Source: Gracilaria domingensis
Taxonomy: Eukaryota; Rhodophyta; Florideophyceae; Gracilariales; Gracilariaceae
Reading direction: 5' to 3'
Assembly (NCBI GenBank): GCA_022539475.1
Contig: VCMS01000042.1
Span: forward strand, 370,583 to 434,582
DNA length: 64,000 nucleotides
The stretch's first letter is position 1; every line of letters begins with the position of its first letter. Made by a program: the position numbers and the translations under genes. This document shows positions 43,532-57,343 of the stretch, in pieces. Under the pieces are notes generated by a model, which ran no database searches, was not told the DNA's origin, and worked only from the letters and a program-made list of their open reading frames with translations.

Positions 43532-46000
43532 ATGGCCCCTCAACGTGCGGAGCATGCAGGTGGTAAACCGCGAAAGGCATCGGTACCGCCGGAGCGCTGG
43601 GATACTGGGGTGGCCAAACGTAGGAGCGCGGTCGTCTCACGAAGTAGTGCTACTAATGGGAGAGGTAGCCGAGCCGAGCACCTCGTGCTGGACTTCGCAA
43701 ACCAAAATCTTCATCTACAGTATCGGAAGTAAAACCGAGAAGGAGGTCAGGAGCTTCCACATGCACTACGGAACGCACAGTAAGTGAAACCGTTCAAGCC
43801 AAGGATAGTGCAATGCGTGGGCCTGTTACACGCCACATGGCTGCAATGGAAGAGCCAAGGGTCAGTGATGATGGAAATGTAGATGTCAAAGCGATGAAAG
43901 GAAATAAGAGAAGAACGGCTGTACGTCAGAATGTAAGGAGGACAAGAGGCAGTGGAGGAACAGAAGGTCCTCGTATCGATGATTGTTTCGACAAGGTGAG
44001 AACTGCGGATGACAATGCGGAGATGGAAACCGTGGATTGCGCCATCGTGAGAGCCGAACCTAGAGCCGAACCTGGGGATAGGGAGATACCCAGAAGCGCT
44101 GCCGGAACAGAACGTAACAGTTATGATTCGAGAAAAGTGAAGAGGAACGAGAAAATGAATGAGGGTGTCTCTCGTGCCAAGAAAGGCAGTGGAAGAAAGG
44201 AGCGGGAGTCCACGGACGCAGTAGATATCCCAAGTGACGTCGAGGACAAGGATAACGTGGAGGCGAACGATAACGTGGACGCCGGAAATGCAACGCATAT
44301 GGCTCCCATCGAAGGCAGGCATGATTCCGTCCCTCATATTGGGTCCAGACACAAGGAAGACGAAGACGAAGACGAGATACAACCGACACCAGTCACAGGT
44401 GAGTCACAGAGAAACAGGTTCAATCAGGTCAGAAGAAGGACGAACCATGGAAATGAGAATAGACGGGTGGGGAACGATCGGCAACCTGTCATAGCAAACG
44501 CCCGTAGAGAAGTATGGAACGATAAAGATGTTGATCGTGGTGCTTTGTCACGGAGCTTTTCCCTGCATGGTGCAATGGAAGAAGATGAAGATGAATCCCT
44601 TACTCCGCGATACGAGCTTTTGGAAAAGATCGGGAAACTGAAGGGAGATCTGTATCGTACAATAGAGGACAAGCAAAGTCTGAAAATGAGCGTACGACTT
44701 GCTCAGAAGAACATAGAGCAACTGGAGGTTAAGGTCAGAGAACAAGAGGTTCTCATACACTCTTTGAGAGAGGCTCTCAGACGTGGAGGGAAAAGGAACG
44801 AACGTGACAGTAACAAGAGCAGGAAGCAGTACAACATTGACGTGAACGACGAGTTTGTTGGTGTTGCGAAGACCGTCTATGACTCCATACTTCAATACGC
44901 CAAAGACGAGACAAGAGAGCTATGCTTCGAGATGAGTATACCGGCAAGGAACTGGGGCAACCGAAGTGAGACAGTTGGACCTGAGAAAGACGACAGTGTG
45001 CTGGTTGTTGATGGGAAGGAGATAGTGCCACGGTGCCCAATGGATCTTGCCATGGAGATGAGGGCGTACACGCCATCCGTACGTGGTGGGGCGACCATTT
45101 GTTGATGCAAATTGTGGAGACGGAGGTAATGAAGCCACGTTGGGAATCTATCCGAGGAATGAAAATGGAAGATGACTGTGTGAAACAGTTAACGCACGAC
45201 ATTTGTTTGCGCAGAAGGTTGAAACAGGCTTTAAGTGATGCAATAAGTGTTCGAAAACGGCAAGCGAAGGAGAAGTTATTGATGGGACTAGGTTACGACA
45301 TGCTTGTAAGGACCGCGATAAAAAATGATGAAAGGGAGCAGAACAAGTATGAAATACAAACCAGAGAGGTACGTGAAAAACTCCTACCCAAAGATGCAAA
45401 TGGATGTGAGATTCTGTCGTCGTGGAGAACTCAGAAGGTAGAAGATATATGTTTCTCGGGCTTTAACCCATATCATGCAACCGAAGATGAACCATGTGAC
45501 TTGCTTTTTCGGAACAGCCTGAGCTTGGAGGTGCTGCGTGAGTTCATGGGCTACGACGTTTTACAAACAAGTTCGAGGAATACCGAAGAGAGGGATCCAG
45601 TGGATGGAACAATTATGCATCCGGCACGTCTTGATGCTGAATAGCGTCCGTTATTCGCGCGACAGAGTCGGAACGAGGGAGAGGTGGTAAGAGAAAAGTG
45701 TTGTTCTCCAACTTGTTCGGGAAATATCTACCACTGGCACTTGAGAGTATACTGAAGACCGTGAGGGTCCGCATGCAGCAGAGTTATCCAACAGAGTTCA
45801 GAAATGGCCCATCGAATGCTGAAGATGCGCGGCATGGAAATGATGACCGGGTGGGCACTGTGGTTTACTGGATTCCGTCGAAAAGGAAAATGTACCTTGC
45901 TGTCCGAGAAGATGTGTTTATGGGAGAGATCTCTGAGAAGCTCGGAGCTGTACTGGATTGCTATGTTGGATGCTGCAGTCGGGGAGACCGTATGTTCTAG
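43532..46000 (+). CDS. charged coiled-coil protein in several frames, unrecognised
   Basis: The largest frame is 43813-45105 (430 codons). It has a long Arg/Lys/Asp/Glu-rich low-complexity region, an acidic run (KEDEDEDE, about 44355), a coiled coil (EKIGKLKGDLYRTIEDKQ... through EQLEVKVREQEVLI, about 44620-44760) and a globular end. An N-terminal piece starting at ATG 43532 (MAPQRAEHAGGKPRKAS) precedes it in another frame; CAGTAAGTG near 43778 might be a splice donor. It continues in other frames at 45080-45644 and 45690-46000 with protein-like sequence (REFMGYDVLQT, VVYWIPSKRKMYLAVRED). It is downstream of the methyltransferase-SET gene on the same strand. The frame changes may be errors or real lesions. 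Confidence 0.45.
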
Positions 46001-46097
46001 GACATAACTGCAGAGAGGGATGTGAGGGAAAGGTCTGTGCAAGAAGGATTACATGAGGAGAATTGGATAGAACGTCACTAATGCATTATGGTTTACG

Positions 46098-47460
46098 TTA
46101 CGAAAGTTTGGTGATTGGATGGTAGTGTAAACGAGCTCGGGGATTGCGATAGAATCTGTTAATGTAGAATCGGTGGAACTTCCAGTGCAATGGAGGGAAA
46201 AAGGGGCGTGCGGGATAGTTTTGTCGGAGGATGTGTACCGAGCCTTTGATCGAAGAGAATGGGACGAGACCGAACCATGGGGATACAGATGCAGTTGTTG
46301 ACCGTTTTAGAGAATTGGAGGTTTGCAATGTGTGATCTTCCTCGTCATCCGTGGCCCAGCGGACGGAAATGCAGTTCAAGGATTCGTCAATGTTATCCAA
46401 CGGCTCCGTTACCTCGAAGAAGCGAACAAAGGCAAATTCAGAATCGGAATTGCTTTGGTTACATCTGCTAAAGCGAACCAGGGCAAAGACTTTGCATACC
46501 CATGCGGTCGGGAAGTCACAACCGGGAGGAGGAGTTCCATTAACCAGGACGGTAGAGAATTTTGGGGACTTGGAAGGGCCGAAAGAAGTGGTTGCAAAAA
46601 TACGTTCACACAAAGAGACCTCCGGCTCTCGCAGTCTAATGCATTGAAAGTGACGATCGTAGTCATCCAGCGAGGGGCAGAATCCAGAAACAATTTAAGC
46701 GGAGTTAACGACGGTGATTTTGATGTCATGGGGGTTGTCCAACGGTTGAAGAGTTTCTAAGCTTAGGGAACGGAAGGAAGAGAGGGCGTCGCGAGAGATT
46801 TGGTTGATGAACTGCAATGTAGTTTTGGAGAACAAATCTGTGAGAGCAGATGACGGGACGTTTGGATGGGACCGTAGATACTTGTCGGCCGTGATGATGT
46901 CGAAGAGGGAGAATGAACTACCATCACGAACCATGGAGGGACACCGCTGCGACAAACGACTGGCTGAGTTGGTAGACATGGAGAAGTGTTTCCTTACCGA
47001 GATGGAGTGTAAGAAATCCTGCGACTCTTGGATTGAGTCCACTGTTTCCTTATGCGCAGTTGATCTTCTGCGAGAGGTACGGCGGTAGTGGTTCTTGAAG
47101 AGGAGATGCGCGTGCTCGTACACACCTGCATCACGAAATGGAGGCCTCCGTATCGACGGATGTCTGGAATGATGTGATCCAGGAGATGGAATTTTGAGAG
47201 TACGAAAGTTGGAGGCCTGGTATGGACCAAAACTGAGACAGTTTGAGTCTTGAAGTTCTTGATGAGAGTCTCCAAAGAGCGTAAGCGATCATCAGTCCAT
47301 TCTGGGGCAGTGTGGTAGTGAAGAACGTTATTGACGAGATCGACGCTAGAGGTGGAAAAGGGTGGTTATTGGGCGGGAGCAGACTTTCACCGCAAGCAAC
47401 GGTCGAGAATGCACCGATTGAAGGGGAAGGCACCATGTCGAGGGCGCGATTAGTCCTTTG
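46098..47460 (-). CDS. unrecognised protein split over several frames
   Basis: Overlapping minus-strand frames (47436-47131, 47275-46994, 47123-46695, 46729-46409 and 46613-46098) each hold a protein-like segment and join where they overlap. An example is VLVHTRPPTFVLSKFHLLDH, then RKHFSMSTNSASRLSQRCPS, then FAFVRFFEVTEPLDNIDESL. The pattern is of one protein of about 400 residues with four or five indels. It converges on the coiled-coil gene. No domain is recognised. The same segment is present, noisier, in the copy to the right. Confidence 0.4.
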
Positions 47461-47598
47461 CTTCTAGCATTACCTCTGATTCCGTCAGTCGGGGAAGGAA
47501 GCCGTTGAGAGACTTACCCTTTTCAGATGTCTAAGAAATCAATATGAAGCCCTGGAGCCGGGAAACGAGCGTTCGATGGTCAGCTAGGATGGAGTTGG

Positions 47599-47881
47599 NN
47601 NNNNNNNNNNNNNNNNNNNNNNNNNNNNNNNNNNNNNNNNNNNNNNNNNNNNNNNNNNNNNNNNNNNNNNNNNNNNNNNNNNNNNNNNNNNNNNNNNNNN
47701 NNNNNNNNNNNNNNNNNNNNNNNNNNNNNNNNNNNNNNNNNNNNNNNNNNNNNNNNNNNNNNNNNNNNNNNNNNNNNNNNNNNNNNNNNNNNNNNNNNNN
47801 NNNNNNNNNNNNNNNNNNNNNNNNNNNNNNNNNNNNNNNNNNNNNNNNNNNNNNNNNNNNNNNNNNNNNNNNNNNNNNNNN
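47599..47881. other. assembly gap (283 Ns)
   Basis: The run of N is the only gap in the window. The sequence to its right repeats sequence already present to its left, so the gap size does not represent real distance. Confidence 0.99.
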
Positions 47882-50800
47882 GCTGATAGCGAGTTCTCGA
47901 ATCCCGGGGATGTTGTGGTTGAATCTCTTACTCCGGGACGTTCTCGTGCGCGCTGGCATGTATGGATATTGGAACGGGCGTCGGCGTTTCATTGATGTGA
48001 CAAGATGAGCAGTGTTTCTCTCTCATGCCAAGCACAATTGCTATTGTGCACTTACGCAAGAAAGGTGTGGCGCAATGAATTGGTGAGAGCTACGAATGAG
48101 GTAGTTCAAGCGTGGTGGATGCCCAAATTCCTGAACGGAAAACGATAAGACTTCGACTCATAATGGATGCACACCAAGGGATCCACATCGTCAACAAATC
48201 TTTTCCGCATTCCATATCATTGGTCGTAATCTATCCACCTATTGGAATGAACCTGGTCTTAACTAACGTACAAAGAGAAACCGTTCCATGAGTGGGCCAC
48301 TTGCCTTACAAGCGGAAGACTGAACTACGTTGGACAGTTCACACTTTACTTCTGTCGAGGCGACATCGCTATGGCTCTATGTGAAGAAGTCGAATATCAA
48401 ACATGGCAGCATGTGAAATGGAGTTATTTACGAAGTAGGGCGTTTTCGCGAAGGGGAGGTTATTGATACTGGGTTATATGGATTTCCAGTGGTGTATTCA
48501 CATGTCTAAGCGAACGCAATACCACACATTTGGACCGTAATGAGGAGACGGAATGCTGGGGGCCACTGCATCTGCGGTTCGGAGGAAGTATTCGCATAGC
48601 ATAGTGAGGCTGAAGGATCGGGCACAATGTACACACTCTCTCCGCATTATGATACTGAAAGTCAACGCTGGTTCATGCTGGATAGTTCCTGCTCTTTCTG
48701 TGTAGCGGGGCGCTATATCAATGACGCGTCATATCGTAGAAGGCGATGAGGAAAAGGAATTGAAGAAATGGATTCTAACATGGCACGTCAAACCAAATGT
48801 ATTCATTCGCCAGCCCACAGAGTATCAGGCTTACTTTGGGGCTTTTGGAGAACTACAGACTCCTCGTAGTCACGGCCTCAAGGGACATTAAGGAGCACGA
48901 CGAAATTTACGTTGACTATGGACCCACATATCCTTGGGAAAGGTTAACCTAAGTTCTCAGACAATGTCCTTGACTTCGTATGGGCTCAATGTAGTGAGAA
49001 AGCTTTTTGTTGAAGTAAATTGTATTGAACACTTCTGCTATGATTGCAGAAATACTACTCATATGTACACTCAAGCTGTACTGTGTAACATATTGATGCA
49101 TATAGTGGTATGAAAGATCGTTGAAGTGCCGTACTTGTATATGCAGGGCGCAACATCCGGGAAAATCGGACCAAGTCCGGAATATGGACCCGGGAAAGGT
49201 CAAAATTGAATGCCGATCGCCACAAATGCTGCAGAATGCTTTTCTCCATATATGCAGTACGAGGTTAAATTCCCTCCCCTTCACATATCAGTCCTGCACA
49301 CGAGTAGTGACCCTCAATATCTCTCAATCATTACTTCAGTATCGTTCCGTTTCTATATCTGTTCCGTAATACTACCGGCACGAAGGCCGAAGGATCTCGG
49401 ATGGCTCCTCAACGTGCGGAGCATGCAGGTGGTAAACCGCGAAGGCATCGGTACGCGGGAGCGCTGGGATACTGGGGTGGCCAAACGTAGGAGCGCGGTC
49501 GTCTCACGAAGTAGTGCTACTAATGGGAGAGGTAGCCGAGGCCGAGCACTCGTGCTGGACTTCGCAACCAAAATCTTCATCTACAGTATCGGAAGTAAAC
49601 GAGAAGGAGGTCAGGAGCTTCACATGCATACGGAAGCACAGTAAAGTGAAACCGTTCAGGCCAGGATAGTGCAATGCGTGGGCCTGTTACACGCCACATG
49701 GCTGCATGGAAGAGCCAAGGGTAGTGATGATGGAAATGTAGATATCAAAGCGATGAAAGGAAATAAGAGAAGAACGGCTGTACGTCAGAATGTAAGGAGG
49801 ACAGAGGCAGTGGAGGAACAGAAGGTCCTCGTATCGATGATTGTTTCGACAAGGTGAGAATGCGGATGACAATGCGGAGATGGAAACCGAGGATTGCGCC
49901 ATCGTGAGGCCGAACCTAGAGCCGAACTGGGGATAGGGAGATACCCAGAAGCGCTGCCGGACAGAACGTAACAGTTATGATTCGAGAAAGTGAAGAGGAA
50001 CGAGAAAATGAATGAGGGTGTCTCTCGTGCCAAGAAAGGCAGTGGAAGAAAGGAGCGGGAGTCCAGGACGCAGTAGATATCCCAAGTGACGTCGAGGACA
50101 GGATAACGTGAGGCGAACGACAACGTGGACGCCGGAAATGCAACGCATATGGCTCCATCGAAGGCAGGCATGATTCCGTCCTCATATTGGGTCCAGACAC
50201 AAGGAAGACGAAGACGAAAACGAGATACAACCGACACCAGTCACAGGTGAGTCACAGAGAAACAGGTTCATCAGGTCAGAAGAAGGACGAACATGGAAAT
50301 GAGAATAGACGGGTGGGGAACGATGGCAACCTGTCATAGAACGCCCGTAGAGGAGTATGGAACGATAAGATGTTGATCGTGGTGCTTTGTCAGCGGAGCT
50401 TTTCCCTGCATGGTGCAATGGAAGAAGATGAAGATGAATCCCTTACTCCGCGATACGAGCTTTGGAAAAGATCGGGAAACTGAAGGGAGATCTGTATCGT
50501 GCAATAGAGGACAAGCAAAGTCTGAAAATGAGCGTACGACTTGCTCAGAAGACATAGAGCAACTGGAGGTTAGGTCAGAGAACAAGAGGTTCTCATACAC
50601 TCTTTGAGAGAGGCTCTCAGACGTGGAGGGAAAAGAACGAACGTGACAGTAACAAGAGCAGGAAGCGGTACAACATTGACGTGAACGACGAGTTTGTTGG
50701 TGTTGCGAAGACCGTCTATGACTCCATACTTCAATACGCCAAAGACGAGACAAGAGAGCTAGTGCTCGGAGTTGAGTAACCGGCAAGGAACTGGGGCAAC

Positions 50801-53740
50801 CGAAGTGAGAACAGTTGGACCTGAGAAAGACGAAGTGTTGCTGTTGTGATGGAAGGAGATAGTGCGACACGGTGCCCATGATCTTGCCATGGAAATGCAG
50901 GGGTAGCACCGCCATCCGTACGGTGTGGAGGCGACCATTTGTTGAAAATGCAAATTGTGGAGACGGAGGTAATGAAGCCACGTTGGGAATTATCGAGGAA
51001 TGAAAATGGAAGATGACTGTGGAAAACAGTTAACGCCACGACATTGTGTTTGCGAGAAGGTTGAAAACAGGCTTTAAGTGATGCATGGTGTTCGAAAACG
51101 CCATGCGAAGGAGAGTTATTGATCGGGACTAGGTTACGACATGCTTGTAAGGACCCCGATAAAAAATGATGAAATGGAGCAGAACAAGTATGAAAACAAC
51201 GCAGAGAGGTAACGTGAAACTCCTACCCGAGAGATACAAAATGGGATGTGAGATTCTGTCGTCGTGGAGGAACCTCAGAAGGTAGAAGATATATGTTTCT
51301 CGCTTTAACCCATTGATGCAACGAAGATGAACCATGTGCTTGCTTTTTCGGACACCTGAGCTTGGAGGTGCTGCGTGAGTTCATGGGCTACGACGTTTTT
51401 ACAACAAGTTCGAGGATACCGAAGAGAGGGATCCAGTGGGAAGGAACCATTATGCATCTGGCACGTCTTTGATGCTGGATGCGCGTCCGTTGTTCGCAAG
51501 CGACAGAGTCTGACGAGGGAGAGGTGGTAAGAGAAGTGTTGTTCTCCAACTGTTCGGGAATTCTACCATGGCCACTTTGAGAAGTATAACTGAAGAACCG
51601 TGAGGGTTCCGCATGCAGGCAAGTTATCCAACAGAGTTCAGAAAATGCGCATACGAATGCTGAAGATGCGCGGGCAGGAAATGGAATGCCGGGTGGGCAC
51701 TGTGGTTTACTGGATTCCGTCGAAAAGGAAATGTACTTGCTTCCGAGAAGTGTGTTTATGGGAGAGATTCTGAGAAGCTCGGAGCTGTACTGGATTGCTA
51801 TGTTTGGATGCTGCCCAGTCGGGGAGCCGTGATGTTCTACGACTAACTGCAGAGAGGCGATATGAGGGAAGGTCTGTGCAAGAAGGATTCATGAGGAGAT
51901 TGGATAGAACGTCATAATGCATATATGGTTTTACGTTACGAAAGTTTTGGTTGATTGGATGGTAGTGTACACGAGCTCGGGATTGCGCTACGAATCTGTT
52001 ATGTAGCAATCGGTGGACTCCAGTGCAATGGAGGAAAAAGGGAGCGTGCGGGATAGTTTTGTCGGAAGGATGTGGTCCGAGCCTTTGATCGAAGAGAATG
52101 GGACGAGCCGAACCATGCGGATAAGATGGCAGTTTTTGACGTTTAAGAGAATTGGAGGTTTGGCAATGTTGTGGATCTTCCTCGTTCTCCGTGGCCAAGC
52201 GGAGGGAAATGCAGTTCAGGATTTCATCAATGTTAATCCAACGGCTCCGTTACCTCGAAGAAGCGAACAAAGGTCAAATTTCCGAATCCGGAATTGCTTT
52301 GGTTACATCTGCTAAAGGAACCAGGGCAAAGACTTTGCATACCCACGGTCGGGGAAGTCACAACCGGGAGGAGGAGTTCCCATTAACCAGGACGGTAGGA
52401 TTTGGGAACTGGGAAGGGCCGAAGAAGTGGGTTGCAAAATACGTTTCACGACAGGAAAGAACGTCCGGCTTTCGCGCAGTCTAATTGATTGAAAAGTCGA
52501 ATCGTAGTCATCCTAAAGCGATGGCAGAATTTTCAGCCAACAATCGCTAGCCGGAGTTTACATTCTCCGAGCGCGGAGTTAATTGATGTCCATCGGGGTT
52601 GTGACGAACGGTTGAAACGAGTTTCTAAGCTTAGGTACGAAGGAAGAGAGGGCGTCGCCGACGCATGACTTTCGCGTTCGGACTGAAACTCGAACGCATT
52701 GATAAGATTTCTCGTGAGCAAGCAAGTCTGTGGGAGCAGATGAGGGACCGTTTGCGATGGGACCATGACATCAAATCACGCTAGTATCACGTGTCGAGAC
52801 GTTGACTGCACTGTCGAGCACGCGGATAATATGAATCTATCCATCTCGAGAGAACTTCTACTCCGGCAGGGTACACGCGTTGCGATCGAACATCGAAACG
52901 CTGAGGCCGAGTCTGGAGACTCTCGCGAAAAGTTATTTCTGCTCACCCAGTGTAGATGGAGTGCTAAGCCAGAAAGCTCGGTGCGAGGCTTCTCTTCTTG
53001 GTGTTTTGGAATACGTAGTTCTTTCATATCCTCTACCTTTTATGTCGGGTTCTAGTCTGGATCTTCCTTGTCCGAGAGTAGCGGCTACGCCGGTAGTGAT
53101 TATGAAATTAGGAGACTTGCGCGTGCATCGCTAACACGATCCCTGCTAGTCGAGACCTTAGAAATGAGAGTGGGCCTCGGCAGTATCGAGACGGATGTCT
53201 GCAATGATGTCATCCACGGTTATGAGTGGAACTATCTTTTCGCAGGAGATACCGACAATTGTGGATATCATGGTAAGTGGACCTCATATAATGAGACTTG
53301 GTGAGTCTTGAAGTTCTGTGATGAGTAGGTCTACAAAAGAAGTCGTAAGCGGATACATCAGTCAATTCCTGGGCAAAGTGGGTGGCGATTCACGTGAAAA
53401 CGTTTGCCTATTCGAAGATTATTGGTCGACGTATAGCGAGGTGTTACATAGCGTTGGTATATTGGGGTGGAGAGGAGACATTCGCATCTCGCAACCTTAG
53501 CGGAAGTCGATTAGTAGAATGACACGGGAAATTGAAAGGTGGATGACCACTGCTTCCTAGGCGGCAGCGATGATAGTGACCGTTATGGTGGCTATCATAT
53601 GGCAAGCCTCTAGTTAGATTACAGATACAGTGGTGAAACGCAGCTCGCGTAATGTAGTCAGATCTCTTCAACATTCTCTGAGATGTATACGACGACAAAT
53701 CAAATCATGGAGAGCGCCACTGGAGCCGTGAAACTGGAAG
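47882..53740. repeat. error-rich second copy of 42031-47598, probable assembly artefact
   Basis: The segment starts in the methyltransferase motif-I region (gctgatagcgag at 47882 and 42031) and follows the left copy collinearly. It passes through the SET domain (about 48420-48950), the coiled-coil gene (about 49400-51830) and the minus-strand gene (about 51950-53500). It ends at the same edge sequence (ctggagccg.gaaac at 47551 and about 53718). Differences are mostly single-base insertions and deletions spread evenly through coding and non-coding sequence, becoming denser rightward. That is the error profile of an uncorrected long read. Frames here should not be annotated as genes. Confidence 0.8.
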
Positions 53741-56700
53741 CTCGTTCCCATTCGGTATTGTCAGGCGTTATCCGGAATCGAGGTGCGTGAGTAACGCAAT
53801 CAAATGTTCTGGATGGACGAAATGACCTTATGTAGATCCATTGAAGGCACACGGTCAAGAGGCTGAACGGAGAGATATACAGGACTTCAGGCGTCTACTG
53901 ACTCTCGTGGCGAGTTTGATAGAAGATTTAAGAGATGCGCCAAGGTGAAAGTTTGTGAATCGGGGCTTCGAGGAGAGAAGATTGAATAGAGGAGTCGAGC
54001 AGTTAAATGTATGATGTTGAGCAGTTACGAGATATTAGATTCCACGACTAGGAACTTGGTTATGGAGAGAGAGAGAGTGCGAGTCGGAGATACCAGTTAC
54101 TGCAAGCTTTCTATCTTCTGGAGGTTCCCTTGCACCCTGTGTCTACCATTTTGCGCACCGGAGGAGAGCTACGAAAATCTCGCCTATCCAGAGTGCCAAG
54201 CATAGGCTATCCATCGTTTTTCATTCTCTTTGGTTCTGCAAATGTGTGTAAGGGTTCGTCTATGTGACATTAGGATATAGGTAGAGATAGACGTGGTTGT
54301 AGTTATGATTATCGAGGGAAGGACGACATCCGGTCGGCAGGTCTGCTCTGGTGCTTTGTGCCATGAAGTAATCTCGCGAGAATGTCTCTTTGGCTTGCGC
54401 GCATGTCAGCGCTGCTAAGTTCGCGAGATGACTGGATGGTCTCATTCGACGACAGGCTCTTCGCGTCGCGTGCACAGGGACATCACTTCCTTCGGATCCC
54501 GATATTGATACTAGAGGTCTTGAGGTGATGGATTTCTACAGGACTCCATCGGACGATCCTGCATGCCGCAAAGTAGCGGGTCATTGCGGTGGGGGTTGGG
54601 GGAGCGACTTACATAGAGCTTGATCATCATTGTAGAGGACGAGTCCGACAGTGAGAGGTGATGGTATTGTATCCGACGGTCGTGTAGTTCTTGCGCTCGA
54701 TGCAATTCAGGGAAGCGCGTACTATGCAATCAGTTGAGAGGTGATGTGAGAGTATTATCCCGCTTAGTTATCCAGAAGACACTTCTTTCACAGAGGTAGA
54801 GAAGCACTTGATCTGAAGATGCCATCCGTATGAAGCCGAGGTCCGACGCAAAGAGTCTCCTATCCGGCTTGAGCTGCGCGAATCTGTTTCGCACAGCATA
54901 TGTCACGGTCGGGGTGCCGGGGAGAGCATGTCATATAGCTCCGCACTCTCTTGTATATGTCGGGGACGTATAATGTGCGGTGCGGCGTCGAGTGCGAAGG
55001 AGCATAGGGTCGCTCGCTGATTGCTGTACTGTTCTGCTGTCTAATTCTTGATGACTTAGTTCTGATCTAGGATGACACGAAGGAGTTGGCTGTGGAGAAA
55101 TGACTGTAGAGCGAAAGCCCTGTAAACAGATGTGTTAGGAGAGAGAAGCACCTTGAACGGGTCCCTCGCATGGTAGAGGTGATGGCGGAGACCAGTATAC
55201 TGGTCTTTGTCATGGTCATGATGGCAGTTTGACGTCGTCAAGCCCGCAGGAGTAGAGACAGCGGACGTCAGTTCCATTGTGTATAAGACTGTTTTGGTAG
55301 TGCAGTATTAGTAGACATTAATCGGTGCATGCGGAAGCTGATGGAGTGTCTGCGAAGACGCGGCGAACGAAGGGAGAAGTGTGATCTGCCTCGCGAATCA
55401 ATTTGTTGATCGAGCTGTACGTCAGCATGAACCGTCGTATACTCGAGTTTGGTGGCTGATAGAAGAGAATAACGGTTCGGTGAGTTAGCGCATGACTGAG
55501 GGAATTCTCACAGCGATGCTGGAGTCTCTTCTGTGAAGGGTGCGAGAGAGGGGAGAGGCGTTCACCTGATCGAGGCTGTGTGGAAAGGTGGACCGGTGAG
55601 AGAAGCAAGGTCACGCTATTGAGTGTGATTGCGGGTCTATGTCTTTAGCTGATTCTGCTATGACTGCACGATGCGGATTCTGAGGGCGTACGGGCAGAAG
55701 AGCAAAGCTGTACATGTCCATCATGGATGCATTAAGTGCGTATCCCGTCGTTCTCGCGGAGTTGCTACGTTAACTCGCAGCGCGGATGATATTAGAGCGA
55801 GGGGAAGTATGTGCGGGTTGTTCTGTTTGTTGAGGGGGGTCTGGGAGTGGTTCTGTGGGAGTGGACAGTGGGATCACTTCGTATGACAGGTGTTGGGGTT
55901 GACGTCAATGCTCGGGTTTGGGTACTTAGTCATGTGATCTGCATATATATCGGCTTCTGATGTGTGGCGACGAGACGCAGTCGAGGTACTTGTTCTGTAT
56001 GTGAAATTTGAGGCAGTCGGCGGGACAAAAGTTTTGTGCATACGCATAGGGCAATGAGGGAGATAATTGAACATTGCTATGTGAGGGAAGATTGCCTTGT
56101 GCAGAGGAGGTTTGGTGGTGATGGTAGAGCGCAGTAATTTGGCAGACTCCAGAGGGACGAGAGTTCATAGAAGTGTGTTGGTATACGTCCACCTCCATTA
56201 CCCGCTACGCAACGCTGAGTCGCTTTACGTCCTTTTCCTGAATTTCTTATTGTGGGCGAGATTTCCGTACTTTTCTGTTAACACAAACTATTCTACTTCT
56301 ATTTCAGTTGCGGGACGGCGCATTTACGGCTGGCGCGCGCCGATGTGACGTTACAGTGTTGTGCTGGATTGAAAGTTCTTCTTCTGTTGAGCTCTGCATG
56401 TGGCGTTCGCATCATAGAGTCTGTCGCTGGATGGGGAAATCGATGACGAATTGATCAGGGTAAGTTCGAGGGCGTAAATGTTTGATCTGGCGAATCTGCG
56501 CGACTCTGTACGCATGTTTTGCGGCGGCGCGCGGTTCTGTGTGCGAGAATCGAGCGCGAGAGGGTTTCATGAGCTGCAGCAGTGCGACCATCTTGGATTG
56601 GACCGAGTAGTTCAGAGATTTTATATAATAGTTCTCTCTGGATGCGTCTGTATATGTATGTCAACTGTCACACGTAGAGGACTTTGATGTCTGATGTGTG

Positions 56701-57200
56701 TCGAGTCTACACGCGGAACTGTTTAGCGTGATTTTGCGAGAACGCACGGAGACGGATTTGGCAGAGCATGTTAGGCGTGAATGTCTTGGCGGGGGCCTAT
56801 GGTAAGTTCTGAGGAAGCTTTTTGTCGACTTTGATGTGAACTCGCTAACTGGCTAATGTGTGTACTGTCGTATTGCGTAGGGCTTTGGGACAGTTTAGTG
56901 CGTGTTGATGCGAGGTTATTGGTGAGGTAGTTCGGACACATGGTGTAGTGCGTGGTTCATTTGAGAATGTTTCGAAGAGCTGAAGAGTTAGCTAACGGTA
57001 TATCTGTTTTGCATCGCGCCGCGCGGGGCGTTTGCGAACGATGTAGCTGCGTATTACGTTCATGGCGTCTTATTATCAGCGTTGCAGGGATCTTTCGGTA
57101 TCTTGGAAGGTGCGATTCTGGTAAGCCGCATGCGGAAGGTGCGTGGATTACACTTCAATTTGCAAGTTATCAGCATTGATATCACTACGCTTTACAATTT
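53741..57200. other. noisy sequence, not interpretable as genes
   Basis: The error-rich sequence continues beyond the duplicated part with no long frame on any strand. Splice-like and coding-like fragments may be present, but indels prevent annotation. Its last part (about 56810-56990) resembles the clean sequence at about 57480-57660. Confidence 0.55.
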
Positions 57201-57343
57201 CTGTTAGGATCAGAGATTACGTTCTCTCATGTGTACAACGTTGTTCTTCTCTCTTGTGAGGTGAATGTGGATATCAAAAAGAGGAAGACTTGGTTACGAT
57301 GTGGGTGCCGTTGGGTTTCTAGCGGAATCATGCTAATGACCCT

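Noticed and set aside
48949-52484. Open frames in the noisy copy that could be called extra genes
   Set aside because: They are indel-broken duplicates of genes at 43-47 kb and most likely a sequencing artefact.
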